Assembly (NCBI RefSeq): GCF_039594555.1
Contig: NZ_JBCNNF010000391.1
Span: 1 to 6,446 of the forward strand
Origin: Inquilinus sp039594555
GTDB lineage: Bacteria > Pseudomonadota > Alphaproteobacteria > DSM-16000 > Inquilinaceae
Reading direction: 5' to 3'
DNA: 6,446 nucleotides
Below are positions 1 to 5,627 of the stretch, piece after piece. The first letter of the stretch is position 1. Every line of letters begins with the position of its first letter. A program made the position numbers and the translations under genes. A model generated the notes under the pieces. It ran no database searches. It was not told where the DNA came from and saw only the letters and a program-made list of their open reading frames with translations.

Positions 1-1
1 G

Positions 2-343
2 CTGACCACCAACAACCGGATGGAGCTGATGGCCGCCATCCAGGCGCTGGAGGCGATGAAGCGCCCGGTCGAGGCGGTGCTGACCACCGACAGCCAGTAT
101 GTCCGCAACGGCGTGATGACGTGGATGAAGGGCTGGAAGGCCCGCGGCTGGGTCACCGCCGACCGCAAGCCGGTGAAGAATGTCGACCTGTGGCAGCGCC
201 TCGACGCCGCCACGGTGCCGCACAAGATCCGCTGGGAATGGACCCGCGGCCATGCCGGCCACGCCGAGAACGAGCGGGTGGACGAGCTGGCGCGCAAGGG
301 CCTGCGCGAATTCGGCCGCGGCCTGGCGCCGATCGAGACTTGA
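2..343 (+). CDS. rnhA: Ribonuclease HI, C-terminal part (5' end outside the window)
   Basis: RNase HI cleaves the RNA strand of RNA-DNA hybrids in the cytoplasm, removing R-loops and replication primers, using two metal ions held by acidic residues. The open frame runs in from the window edge; 113 codons are visible, starting LTTNNRMELMAAI. Compared with E. coli RNase HI (155 residues), about 40 N-terminal residues, including the first catalytic Asp (D10), lie outside. The remaining catalytic residues are visible: Glu in NRMEL (E48 equivalent), Asp in TTDSQYV (D70), His in RGHAGH (H124) and Asp in ERVDELA (D134). The stretch KPVKNVDLWQRLD is also typical. The C-terminus, LREFGRGLAPIET, is shorter than in E. 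coli. The ATG at position 20 is internal (it lies within NNRMEL) and is not the start. Identification is very secure. Confidence 0.97.
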   Translation: MTTNNRMELMAAIQALEAMKRPVEAVLTTDSQYVRNGVMTWMKGWKARGWVTADRKPVKNVDLWQRLDAATVPHKIRWEWTRGHAGHAENERVDELARKGLREFGRGLAPIET

Positions 344-369
344 ACCGCACCATCCTTTCTCCATATTAC
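340..369 (+). promoter_or_regulatory. Possible sigma-70-type promoter upstream of the dehydrogenase-like gene
   Basis: A candidate -35 TTGAAC (340-345, four of six matches to TTGACA) and -10 TATTAC (364-369, four of six matches to TATAAT) are separated by 18 bases. The -10 overlaps the left arm of the inverted repeat at 365-393, so a protein bound there would block transcription. The -35 overlaps the rnhA stop codon. Both hexamers are weak and this is inference; the AT-rich content of the region in a GC-rich genome is the main support. Confidence 0.3.
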
Positions 370-393
370 GAATAGTAACTTACTATTCGTAAT
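365..393. promoter_or_regulatory. Perfect 14-bp inverted repeat, probable regulator operator
   Basis: The left arm ATTACGAATAGTAA (365-378) and right arm TTACTATTCGTAAT (380-393) are exact reverse complements around a single C at 379. The arms hold only 3 G/C of 14 in a region that is otherwise strongly GC-rich. The site lies 48 bases before the start codon at 442. Length, symmetry and position suit a dimeric winged-helix repressor of MarR, HxlR or similar type; the regulator is not in the window. A terminator for rnhA is less likely, because the stem is weak and AT-rich, the loop would be one base, and no T-run follows. Confidence 0.6.
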
Positions 394-441
394 TGTGCCG
401 CCACGCCTGTCGGCTGGCGCTCTGGGGAAGGGAAGAAGACC

Positions 442-1437
442 ATGGTTCAGCGAGTCCTGATTGCCGGCGGCTACGGCGCGGTCGGCGGCACCGCTGCCCG
501 CTACCTGCGCCGGCTGGCGCCGGATCTCGAGATCATCCTGGCGGGTCGGACTCCGGAGTCCGGCGCTGAGCTGGCGCGGGAGATCGGGGCGACGACCCTG
601 CGGCTCGACGTCGCCGACCCGGCCGCAGCATTGGCGGAGGCCGGGCCGGTCGACCTGATCGTGGCGGCGCTGCAGGACCGCGGCGACGCGCTGATCCGGG
701 CGGCCATGGCGCAGGGCGCCGCCCATATCGGCGTCACCAAGGTGGTGGAGGAGACCGGGCCGGCGGTGTTCGCGGCGCTGCATGCGCCGCCGCGGCGGCC
801 GGTGGTGCTGGCCGGCCACTGGGCGGCCGGGGTGTTGATCCTGGCGGCCCGGCCGGCGATCGCGGAGTTCGATCGAGTCGACTCGGTCGCCATGGCCGCC
901 CTCTACGATGCAGCGGATTCAGTCGGCCCGATGAGCGCCGCCGACGCCGAGGCCTTCTCCCCCCGCGCCCTGCTGCGCCGGGCCGGGCAATGGGCCTGGG
1001 TCGACGGCAATGAGCACAGCCGCAGCCTTCGCTTCGCCGACGGAGAGGCGACGGTGCAGCCCCTGGCCGCGCTCGACGTGCCCAGCTTGGCGGCGCTCAC
1101 CGGCGCCCCCGACATCCGCTTCGATTTCGGCATGGCCGACTCGCTCGGCACCCGGGCCGGCGGCCGCGCCTCGCATGAGGGCGTGATCGAGATCGTGGGG
1201 GTGTCGCGGTCGGGGCAGCCGGCCCGGCGGCGGATCCTGGTGTCGGACCCGAAGGGCGTGGACCACATGACGGCGCTGGGCGCCGTGGTGATTGCCGAGC
1301 GCGCGCTTGGCCTGGACGGGCTGCCGCTGCCGTCCGGCGGCTTGGCTCTGCCCGAGACCCTGGTCGCGCCCGAGGCGGCGCTGGCCCGGTTCGAGCAGTT
1401 CGGTGTCCGGATCACGACGGAGACCGATCCGGCTTAG
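442..1437 (+). CDS. Saccharopine dehydrogenase-like NAD(P)-binding protein
   Basis: This 331-residue protein has an N-terminal Rossmann fold. Strand one and the dinucleotide loop are VLIAGGYGAVGG (residues 5-16, GxGxxG), and the second strand ends ILAGRT (32-37), where Arg36 suggests, by analogy, NADP preference. A further strand, LRLDVADP, follows (53-60), then VDLIVAAL (70-77). The C-terminal half (about 120-331) resembles the substrate or dimer domain of saccharopine-dehydrogenase-like oxidoreductases, including IEIVGVSRSGQ and HMTALGAVVIAERAL. No signal peptide or membrane segment is seen, so it should be cytoplasmic. The substrate cannot be told; true lysine-pathway saccharopine dehydrogenase activity should not be assumed. 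The start has AAGGGA (428-433) eight bases ahead of the ATG. It is 98 bases after rnhA, with an operator-like palindrome between, so it is probably regulated on its own. It converges with the peroxiredoxin gene across a palindromic repeat. Confidence 0.8.
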   Translation: MVQRVLIAGGYGAVGGTAARYLRRLAPDLEIILAGRTPESGAELAREIGATTLRLDVADPAAALAEAGPVDLIVAALQDRGDALIRAAMAQGAAHIGVTKVVEETGPAVFAALHAPPRRPVVLAGHWAAGVLILAARPAIAEFDRVDSVAMAALYDAADSVGPMSAADAEAFSPRALLRRAGQWAWVDGNEHSRSLRFADGEATVQPLAALDVPSLAALTGAPDIRFDFGMADSLGTRAGGRASHEGVIEIVGVSRSGQPARRRILVSDPKGVDHMTALGAVVIAERALGLDGLPLPSGGLALPETLVAPEAALARFEQFGVRITTETDPA

Positions 1438-1451
1438 GGGCTTCTGGCTTT

Positions 1452-1544
1452 CCCCTTCTGTCATGCCCGGGCTTGACCCGGGCATCCAGAGAGCGTCGAC
1501 ACCCTCTGGATTGCCGGGTCAAGCCCGGCAATGACAGAAAGGGG
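1452..1544. repeat. Alphaproteobacterial intergenic palindromic repeat, copy A
   Basis: A composite palindrome lies between convergent genes. The outer stem pairs 1452-1462 with 1533-1544 (one bulged A at 1540). Inside are three hairpins with no unpaired base between them: 1463-1485 (ATGCCCGGG, loop CTTGA, CCCGGGCAT), 1486-1509 (CCAGAG / CTCTGG around GTCGAC) and 1510-1532 (ATTGCCGGG, loop TCAAG, CCCGGCAAT). The unit can fold as a four-armed cloverleaf or as one long imperfect hairpin. It resembles the dispersed REP-like repeats of alphaproteobacterial genomes; the family name is not certain. Placed 14 bases after one stop and 15 before the other, it could end transcription from both sides. 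Confidence 0.85.
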
Positions 1545-1559
1545 ACGAAAGAAACCGCG

Positions 1560-2045
1560 TCAGAGCGCCGCGAGGATGGCCTCGCCGCTCGACACCTCGA
1601 AGGCGCCCGGCTTCTCGACGCCGAGATGGGTGACGACGCCGTCCTTGGCGATCAGGGCGAAGCGCTGCGACCGGGTGCCCAGGCCGTAGCCCGACCCGTC
1701 CATCTCCAGCCCCAGCGCCTTGGTGAAGGTGGCGTTGCCGTCCGGCAGCATGAACACGGTCTCAGGCGACACGTCGTTCTTGTCGGCCCAGGCCTTCATC
1801 ACGAAGGGGTCATTCACCGACAGACAGACGATCTGGTCGACGCCCTTGGCCTTCAGCGCCTCGGCGTTATTGATGAAGCTCGGCAGGTGCTTGGCCGAGC
1901 AGGTCGGGGTGAAGGCGCCCGGCACCGCGAACAGCGCCACGGTCTTCCCCGCGAGCAGCTCGTCGGTCTTGACCTCGGCCATGCCTTCCTTGCCGAGATA
2001 CTTCAGCGTGACCGACGGGACGCGGTCGCCAACCTTGATCGTCAT
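1560..2045 (-). CDS. Peroxiredoxin, Prx5-type (cytoplasmic)
   Basis: This thiol peroxidase reduces hydrogen peroxide and alkyl hydroperoxides. The 161-residue protein carries the active-site motif PGAFTPTCS (residues 42-50), with peroxidatic Cys49 and Thr46. The conserved Arg is probably Arg125 in LGTRSQRFA, and CLSVNDPFVMKAW (74-86) is typical of the Prx5/redoxin group. The only other cysteine is Cys74, and no C-terminal resolving cysteine is seen, so it probably works as a one-Cys enzyme recycled by glutathione/glutaredoxin or another thiol. There is no fused glutaredoxin domain and no signal peptide. The start was chosen at MTIKVGDRVP, because GGAGAG (complement of 2052-2057) sits six bases ahead; an upstream in-frame ATG at 2102 would add 19 non-conserved residues. 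It follows dsbD on the same strand after 61 bases, so co-transcription is likely. Confidence 0.93.
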   Translation of the reverse strand: MTIKVGDRVPSVTLKYLGKEGMAEVKTDELLAGKTVALFAVPGAFTPTCSAKHLPSFINNAEALKAKGVDQIVCLSVNDPFVMKAWADKNDVSPETVFMLPDGNATFTKALGLEMDGSGYGLGTRSQRFALIAKDGVVTHLGVEKPGAFEVSSGEAILAAL

Positions 2046-2051
2046 GGGGTT

Positions 2052-2057
2052 CTCTCC
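2052..2057 (-). promoter_or_regulatory. Ribosome binding site that fixes the peroxiredoxin start
   Basis: On the minus strand this reads GGAGAG, six bases before the ATG at 2045. It supports the 161-residue form over the 180-residue form starting at 2102. Confidence 0.75.
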
Positions 2058-2070
2058 GCCAGATTCTGTG

Positions 2071-2095
2071 AGGCCGGCCCGCAGCCGGCCGGCCT
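2071..2095 (-). other. GC-rich stem-loop between dsbD and the peroxiredoxin gene
   Basis: The arms AGGCCGGC (2071-2078) and GCCGGCCT (2088-2095) are exact reverse complements with a nine-base loop. An alternative register pairs 2072-2078 with 2084-2090 (seven pairs, loop CCGCA). On the minus strand no T-run follows, so it is unlikely to be a classical terminator. It may mark an mRNA processing or stability point that changes the ratio of the two products, or be chance in GC-rich DNA. Confidence 0.4.
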
Positions 2096-2106
2096 TTGCC
2101 AAAGGG

Positions 2107-4239
2107 TTACGAGCTCGCGCCGCGGGCCTGCTTCAGGGCGTCCAGGACCGCATCGGTGCTCAGCAGCTCCGGCAGCAGGATCCCGTCCGGCGCCCCCGGC
2201 CCGTACACGGCGTTGAACGGTATGCCGTAGCGGCCATGCGCCGCAAGGTAGTCGGCGATCGCCGGGTCGGGATTGGTCCAGTCGGCCAACAGCGGCGCCA
2301 CGCCGGGCGCGGCCAGGGCCGCGGCCACCGGGTCGCGGTCGATCACCAGCAGCTTGTTGACCTTGCAGGTCAGGCACCAGTCGGCGGTGACGTCGACGAA
2401 CACCACCTTGCCCTCGCGCACCAGCGTGGGGATGGTGGCACGGTCGAACCGGATCCAGGGGATGGCCGATGCCGCCTGCACCGTCGCCGCGTCGGACCGG
2501 TCGAAGCGCAGCGGCAGCAGCACCGCCGCCAGGGCCAGGACCATGGCGACGACGACGCCGGCGCGCCGGAGGGCGATGCCACCGCGCCGGCGCAGCCACA
2601 GCACCAGCACGATCGCCGCCAGCGCCGCCGCCACCACGGCGGCCGCTGCCGGCGGCACCTGCACGGCCAGGACGGTCAGCAGCCAGGCCGCCGTGCCGAA
2701 CAGGGCGAGGCCCAGCACGGCCTTGACCCAGACCATCCAGCGGCCGGGGCGCGGCAGAAGCCGGGCCAAGCCCGGCACCGCGGCGATCAGCAGATAGGGC
2801 AGGGCCATGCCGAGGCCGAGCGCGGCGAAGATGGCGCCGATCTCCACCGGCCCGCGCGACAGGGCGAAGCCCAGCGCGGTGCCGACGAAGGGGGCGGAGC
2901 AGGGGGTGGCCAGCAGCGTGGCGAAGGCGCCGGTCAGGAACGGCGCGACCAGCCCGTTCCGCTCCGGCCGTCCGGCGCCGCTGGCGCGGGCCGCGGCGTC
3001 CATGGCGCGGCCGGGCAGCACCACCTCGAACAGGCCCAGCATGTTGGCGCCGAACAGGGTGACGATCACCGCCATCGCTGCCAGGAACACCGGCTCCTGG
3101 AACTGGATGCCCCAGCCGACCGAGGCGCCGGCCGCCTTCAGCGCCACCGCGCCGCCCGCCAGCACCAGGAAGGAGGCGACAATGCCGGCCGCGGTGGCCA
3201 GCAGGCCCAGCCGTTGCCGACGCGGCGTCCGGGCCTCGACTCCGCCGAGCTTGACGATCGACAGCAGCTTGAGGGACAGCACCGGCAGTACGCAGGGCAT
3301 CAGGTTCAGGATCAGCCCGCCCAGCAGGGCCACGCCCAGGATGCCCAGCCAGCCGGCTGCGCCGGTCGCCGTCGCGGCCGCCACCGGGCCGACCGTCGCT
3401 TTGGCTTCGACGCTGCGCGGCCCGTCGACCAGGGTCAGCGCCACCGGGGTGCCGCTCAACCCCTTCGGCGGATCGTCGGCCGACTGGATCCGGTCGATCT
3501 CGGCCACCAGCCTGCGGCCGCCCTCGCTCGTGGTGATGCGCGGCGCGGCGAAGGCGTCGCCCGGCGTGCCCTCGACGAAGACGTCCGGCGCCTGGAACGG
3601 CTCGCGCGCCGTCGCCTCGATCCGCAGGCCGCCATTCGGGCCCGCCGCGGTCGCCGCGACCGGGCCGATGGCCAGGCCGGCAGCGGCGCCGTCGCCCGGC
3701 ACGGTGTTGGCGTAGCGGTCGATCAGGTTGGCCGCGTCCGGGTCGGGCGCCGCCGGGCCGGCCGGCAGGTCCAGCGCGAATTTGAAGTTGGCCGGGATGC
3801 AGATGTCGCTGCACACCAGCACGGTCGCGGCCAGGGCCAGGTGCTGCGGCTGCCCGGCCTGCGCCACCGGCAGGGTCAGCGGGAACACCACCTCGGTCTC
3901 GTAGCCATAGGTCTCGAGGCCGAACAGCTGGAACCGGTGCGGCGCCGGATAGGCCAGCGTCGCGGTGCCGAGATTCTGCGAGCCCGCCCAGTCCAGCGCC
4001 GGCGGCAGCCCGGCATCGCCGGGGGACCGCCAATAGGTCTTCCAGTGCGGGTCCAGCCGGATGTGCAGCCCGGCGGGGATCTCGCCCAGCGTGCCGGTGC
4101 CATCGACCGCCGTGACCAGCCGTGCCGACGCGCCCTTGGCCTGCTGCCACGGCGTCTCGGCGGCCCCGGCCAGGCCGGGGCCGGCCAGCGCGGCGAGGCT
4201 GAGCGCGGCAGCCGCCAGGAATGCGAGCCTAGACCTCAT
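2107..4239 (-). CDS. dsbD: Thiol:disulfide interchange protein, DsbD/ScsB type
   Basis: DsbD-family proteins pass electrons from cytoplasmic thioredoxin through the inner membrane to periplasmic disulfide partners. The 710-residue protein has the full three-part plan. A signal peptide (about 1-27, ending AGAAETP) leads to a periplasmic N-terminal region (about 28-290) with the pair CSDIC (Cys143, Cys147). The membrane part (about 297-577, roughly eight helices) has one cysteine in each of MPCVLPVLS (Cys316) and ATPCSAPFVG (Cys447). A C-terminal thioredoxin-like domain (about 594-706) carries DWCLTCK (Cys622, Cys625) and a cis-Pro in YGIPF (Pro674). The N-terminal region is longer than in E. 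coli DsbD, which fits the ScsB-like branch. GGAG (complement of 4245-4248) sits five bases before the ATG. It is divergent from the YqgE/AlgH gene and upstream of the peroxiredoxin. No required cysteine is missing. The exact periplasmic client is unknown. Confidence 0.92.
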   Translation of the reverse strand: MRSRLAFLAAAALSLAALAGPGLAGAAETPWQQAKGASARLVTAVDGTGTLGEIPAGLHIRLDPHWKTYWRSPGDAGLPPALDWAGSQNLGTATLAYPAPHRFQLFGLETYGYETEVVFPLTLPVAQAGQPQHLALAATVLVCSDICIPANFKFALDLPAGPAAPDPDAANLIDRYANTVPGDGAAAGLAIGPVAATAAGPNGGLRIEATAREPFQAPDVFVEGTPGDAFAAPRITTSEGGRRLVAEIDRIQSADDPPKGLSGTPVALTLVDGPRSVEAKATVGPVAAATATGAAGWLGILGVALLGGLILNLMPCVLPVLSLKLLSIVKLGGVEARTPRRQRLGLLATAAGIVASFLVLAGGAVALKAAGASVGWGIQFQEPVFLAAMAVIVTLFGANMLGLFEVVLPGRAMDAAARASGAGRPERNGLVAPFLTGAFATLLATPCSAPFVGTALGFALSRGPVEIGAIFAALGLGMALPYLLIAAVPGLARLLPRPGRWMVWVKAVLGLALFGTAAWLLTVLAVQVPPAAAAVVAAALAAIVLVLWLRRRGGIALRRAGVVVAMVLALAAVLLPLRFDRSDAATVQAASAIPWIRFDRATIPTLVREGKVVFVDVTADWCLTCKVNKLLVIDRDPVAAALAAPGVAPLLADWTNPDPAIADYLAAHGRYGIPFNAVYGPGAPDGILLPELLSTDAVLDALKQARGASS

Positions 4240-4254
4240 CGAATCTCCGGCACC

Positions 4255-4284
4255 ATGAAACCGCCTTTCTTTGGCCTATATAGT
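4255..4284 (+). promoter_or_regulatory. Possible promoter for the YqgE/AlgH gene
   Basis: In the short divergent spacer, ATGAAA (4255-4260, four of six to TTGACA) and TATAGT (4279-4284, five of six to TATAAT) are 18 bases apart. TATAGT is part of CTATATAGT, the only AT-rich patch here. CTATATAG (4276-4283) is self-complementary and could also serve as a -10 for dsbD on the other strand, but no convincing -35 for that was found. Confidence 0.35.
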
Positions 4285-4356
4285 CGTTCGGAACCAGCCC
4301 GGCGCGGGTTAGCCTTAGTGTCGCGGCAGAAAACGGAAAGCGGAGCATTGGGCGGT

Positions 4357-4953
4357 ATGAGTCGGGCGAAATCCTCCAAGGGCGTCAAGGTGCCGGCGGA
4401 TGGCGGCTATCTCGCGGGGCAACTGCTGATCGCCATGCCGACTCTGATCGCGCCGCCCTTCGCCCGCACGGTGATCTATCTGTGCGCCCATAACGAGCAG
4501 GGCGCCATGGGTCTCGTGGTCAACAAGCCACTGCAGACCATCGACTTCCCGACGCTGCTCGACCAGCTCGGTATCCCGCATGGCGACCTCCTGGGCAGCA
4601 CCCGTGTGCAGTTCGGCGGCCCGGTCGAATCGGGCCGCGGCTTCGTGCTGCATTCGACCGACTACAAGGCCGAGAAGACGGTGGTGGTCGGCGACGTCGC
4701 CGTGACCTCGACGCTCGAGGTGCTGCAGGCCATCGCCGGCGGCACCGGCCCCAGCCGGCACATGCTGGCGCTGGGCTATGCCGGCTGGAGCGCCGGACAG
4801 CTCGACGCCGAGATCCAGGCCAATGGTTGGCTCACCGTGCCCTGCGATTCCGACATCCTGTTCGGCGAGGATTTGTCGGTGAAGTGGGAGCGCGCCATCG
4901 CCAAGCTCGGCATCGATCCGATGATGCTGTCGGGCGAGGCCGGGCACGCTTAG
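4357..4953 (+). CDS. algH: YqgE/AlgH family protein (UPF0301)
   Basis: This 198-residue protein belongs to the widely conserved YqgE/AlgH family. AlgH was named for an effect on alginate expression in Pseudomonas; the biochemical role is not settled. Family motifs are clear: GQLLIAMPTL (residues 21-30), FARTVIYLCAHNEQGAMGLVVNKP (35-58, the family hallmark), VQFGGPVESGRGFVLHS (84-100), LGYAGWSAGQLDAEI (139-153), NGWLTVP (156-162) and SDILF (165-169). No signal peptide or membrane segment is seen, so it should be cytoplasmic. The start is MSRAKSSKG; GGAG (4342-4345) lies 11 bases ahead, slightly far, and an in-frame TTG at 4348 is too close to it to be favoured. The first 16 or so residues are not conserved. 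The reading frame stays open far upstream (from 1720), but that part is antisense to dsbD and the peroxiredoxin gene and is not coding. Confidence 0.92.
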   Translation: MSRAKSSKGVKVPADGGYLAGQLLIAMPTLIAPPFARTVIYLCAHNEQGAMGLVVNKPLQTIDFPTLLDQLGIPHGDLLGSTRVQFGGPVESGRGFVLHSTDYKAEKTVVVGDVAVTSTLEVLQAIAGGTGPSRHMLALGYAGWSAGQLDAEIQANGWLTVPCDSDILFGEDLSVKWERAIAKLGIDPMMLSGEAGHA

Positions 4954-4962
4954 GAGCTGAAC

Positions 4963-4999
4963 GCGTTGCCTCTCCCGCGTCCGGCGGGAGAGGCAACGC
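4963..4999. terminator. Perfect 16-bp stem-loop between convergent genes
   Basis: The arms GCGTTGCCTCTCCCGC (4963-4978) and GCGGGAGAGGCAACGC (4984-4999) are exact reverse complements with the five-base loop GTCCG. It begins nine bases after the algH stop and ends 45 bases before the kptA stop. The stem is very stable, but no T-run follows on either strand, so it is not a textbook intrinsic terminator. It may block exonucleases or end transcription in both directions with Rho. The core CCTCTCCCGC...GCGGGAGAGG also looks like a dispersed intergenic repeat. Confidence 0.65.
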
Positions 5000-5044
5000 A
5001 TGACCGATCAGGACTGACAGTGCAAAGCGGCGAGAGGAGTGGGC

Positions 5045-5593
5045 TCAGTCCGGCTCGTCCAGAAACGCCGGCGGCACGGACTTGGTCAGCCACACGCCGT
5101 TCTCGGCGCGGTGAAAGACGAAGCCCTGGCGATGCATGGCGCCAGCGGCAACGGTCAGCACCACCGGCCGGCCATGCCGGCGCCCGACGGCCGTCGCGGT
5201 CTCCACATCCGGCGACAGATGCACGAGGTGGCGCGAGCCGGCGACCAGCCCCTCCGCCCGGATCGACTCCAGGAAGCGCGACGCCGTGCCGTGGAACAGC
5301 TGCTCCGGCGGCTCCACCGGCTCATAGGCGATGGCCACCTCGGCCGTCGAATGGCCCTGCACGGCGCGGATCCGGGCGCCGTCCGGGCTGATGGCGAAGC
5401 GCTTCTTGTCACTGGTGTCAACCACGGCGCGGATCAGGTCGCGGTCCAGCACCGTGCCGTTCGCGGCCGCGGCGGCGATCAGCGCGTCGATTCCGGCCCA
5501 GCCCTCGTTGTCGAGCGCCAGACCGATGGCCTGCGGCTTGTGCCGCAGGACATAGCTCAGGAACTTGCTGGTCTCGGTCAGGCGGTCGGCCAT
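5045..5593 (-). CDS. kptA: RNA 2'-phosphotransferase, Tpt1/KptA family
   Basis: Tpt1/KptA enzymes transfer an internal RNA 2'-phosphate to NAD+, giving 2'-OH RNA, ADP-ribose 1''-2'' cyclic phosphate and nicotinamide. In yeast this finishes tRNA splicing; the bacterial role is unresolved. The 182-residue protein has the family plan: LSYVLRHKPQAIGL (residues 12-25) with Arg17-His18, KKRFAIS (63-69) with Arg65, FHGT (100-103), GSRHLVHLS (119-127) with Arg121, and NGVWLTKSVPPAFL (165-178). These match the known Arg-His-Arg-Arg catalytic set, so the enzyme should be active. The start was placed at MADRLTETSKF (5593), where family similarity begins; the 86 codons upstream are Arg/Pro-rich and overlap the methyltransferase gene in another frame. 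The ribosome binding site is weak (GAAAGA, nine bases ahead at most). It lies 34 bases after the methyltransferase gene, probably in one transcript. Confidence 0.93.
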   Translation of the reverse strand: MADRLTETSKFLSYVLRHKPQAIGLALDNEGWAGIDALIAAAAANGTVLDRDLIRAVVDTSDKKRFAISPDGARIRAVQGHSTAEVAIAYEPVEPPEQLFHGTASRFLESIRAEGLVAGSRHLVHLSPDVETATAVGRRHGRPVVLTVAAGAMHRQGFVFHRAENGVWLTKSVPPAFLDEPD

Positions 5594-5627
5594 GGCGGGT
5601 CTTTCGAAGATCGGCGGCCGCAGCCTA

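Noticed and set aside
365..393. Inverted repeat read as an intrinsic terminator for rnhA
   Set aside because: The stem is AT-rich, the loop would be one base, and no T-run follows. A position just before a gene start fits an operator better.
1452..1544. Repeat copy A read as insertion-sequence ends, a tRNA-like gene or a CRISPR unit
   Set aside because: There is no transposase, no tRNA consensus loops, and no regular spacer series; the second copy at 6371 shows that it is a dispersed palindromic repeat.
1473..2216. Plus-strand 247-codon frame starting in repeat copy A
   Set aside because: Its first residues translate the palindromic repeat, and the rest is antisense to the peroxiredoxin and dsbD genes.
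2042..4150. 702-codon minus-strand frame overlapping dsbD
   Set aside because: It is a shifted frame of dsbD, rich in Gly, Arg and Ala with no recognisable domain; the dsbD frame has a signal peptide, membrane helices and all six redox cysteines.
1720..4356. Very long plus-strand open frame upstream of and in frame with algH (1077 residues in total)
   Set aside because: It is antisense to the peroxiredoxin and dsbD genes, is rich in Arg, Gln, Gly and Ala with no domain, and arises from the third-position GC bias. Only the part from 4357 matches a family.
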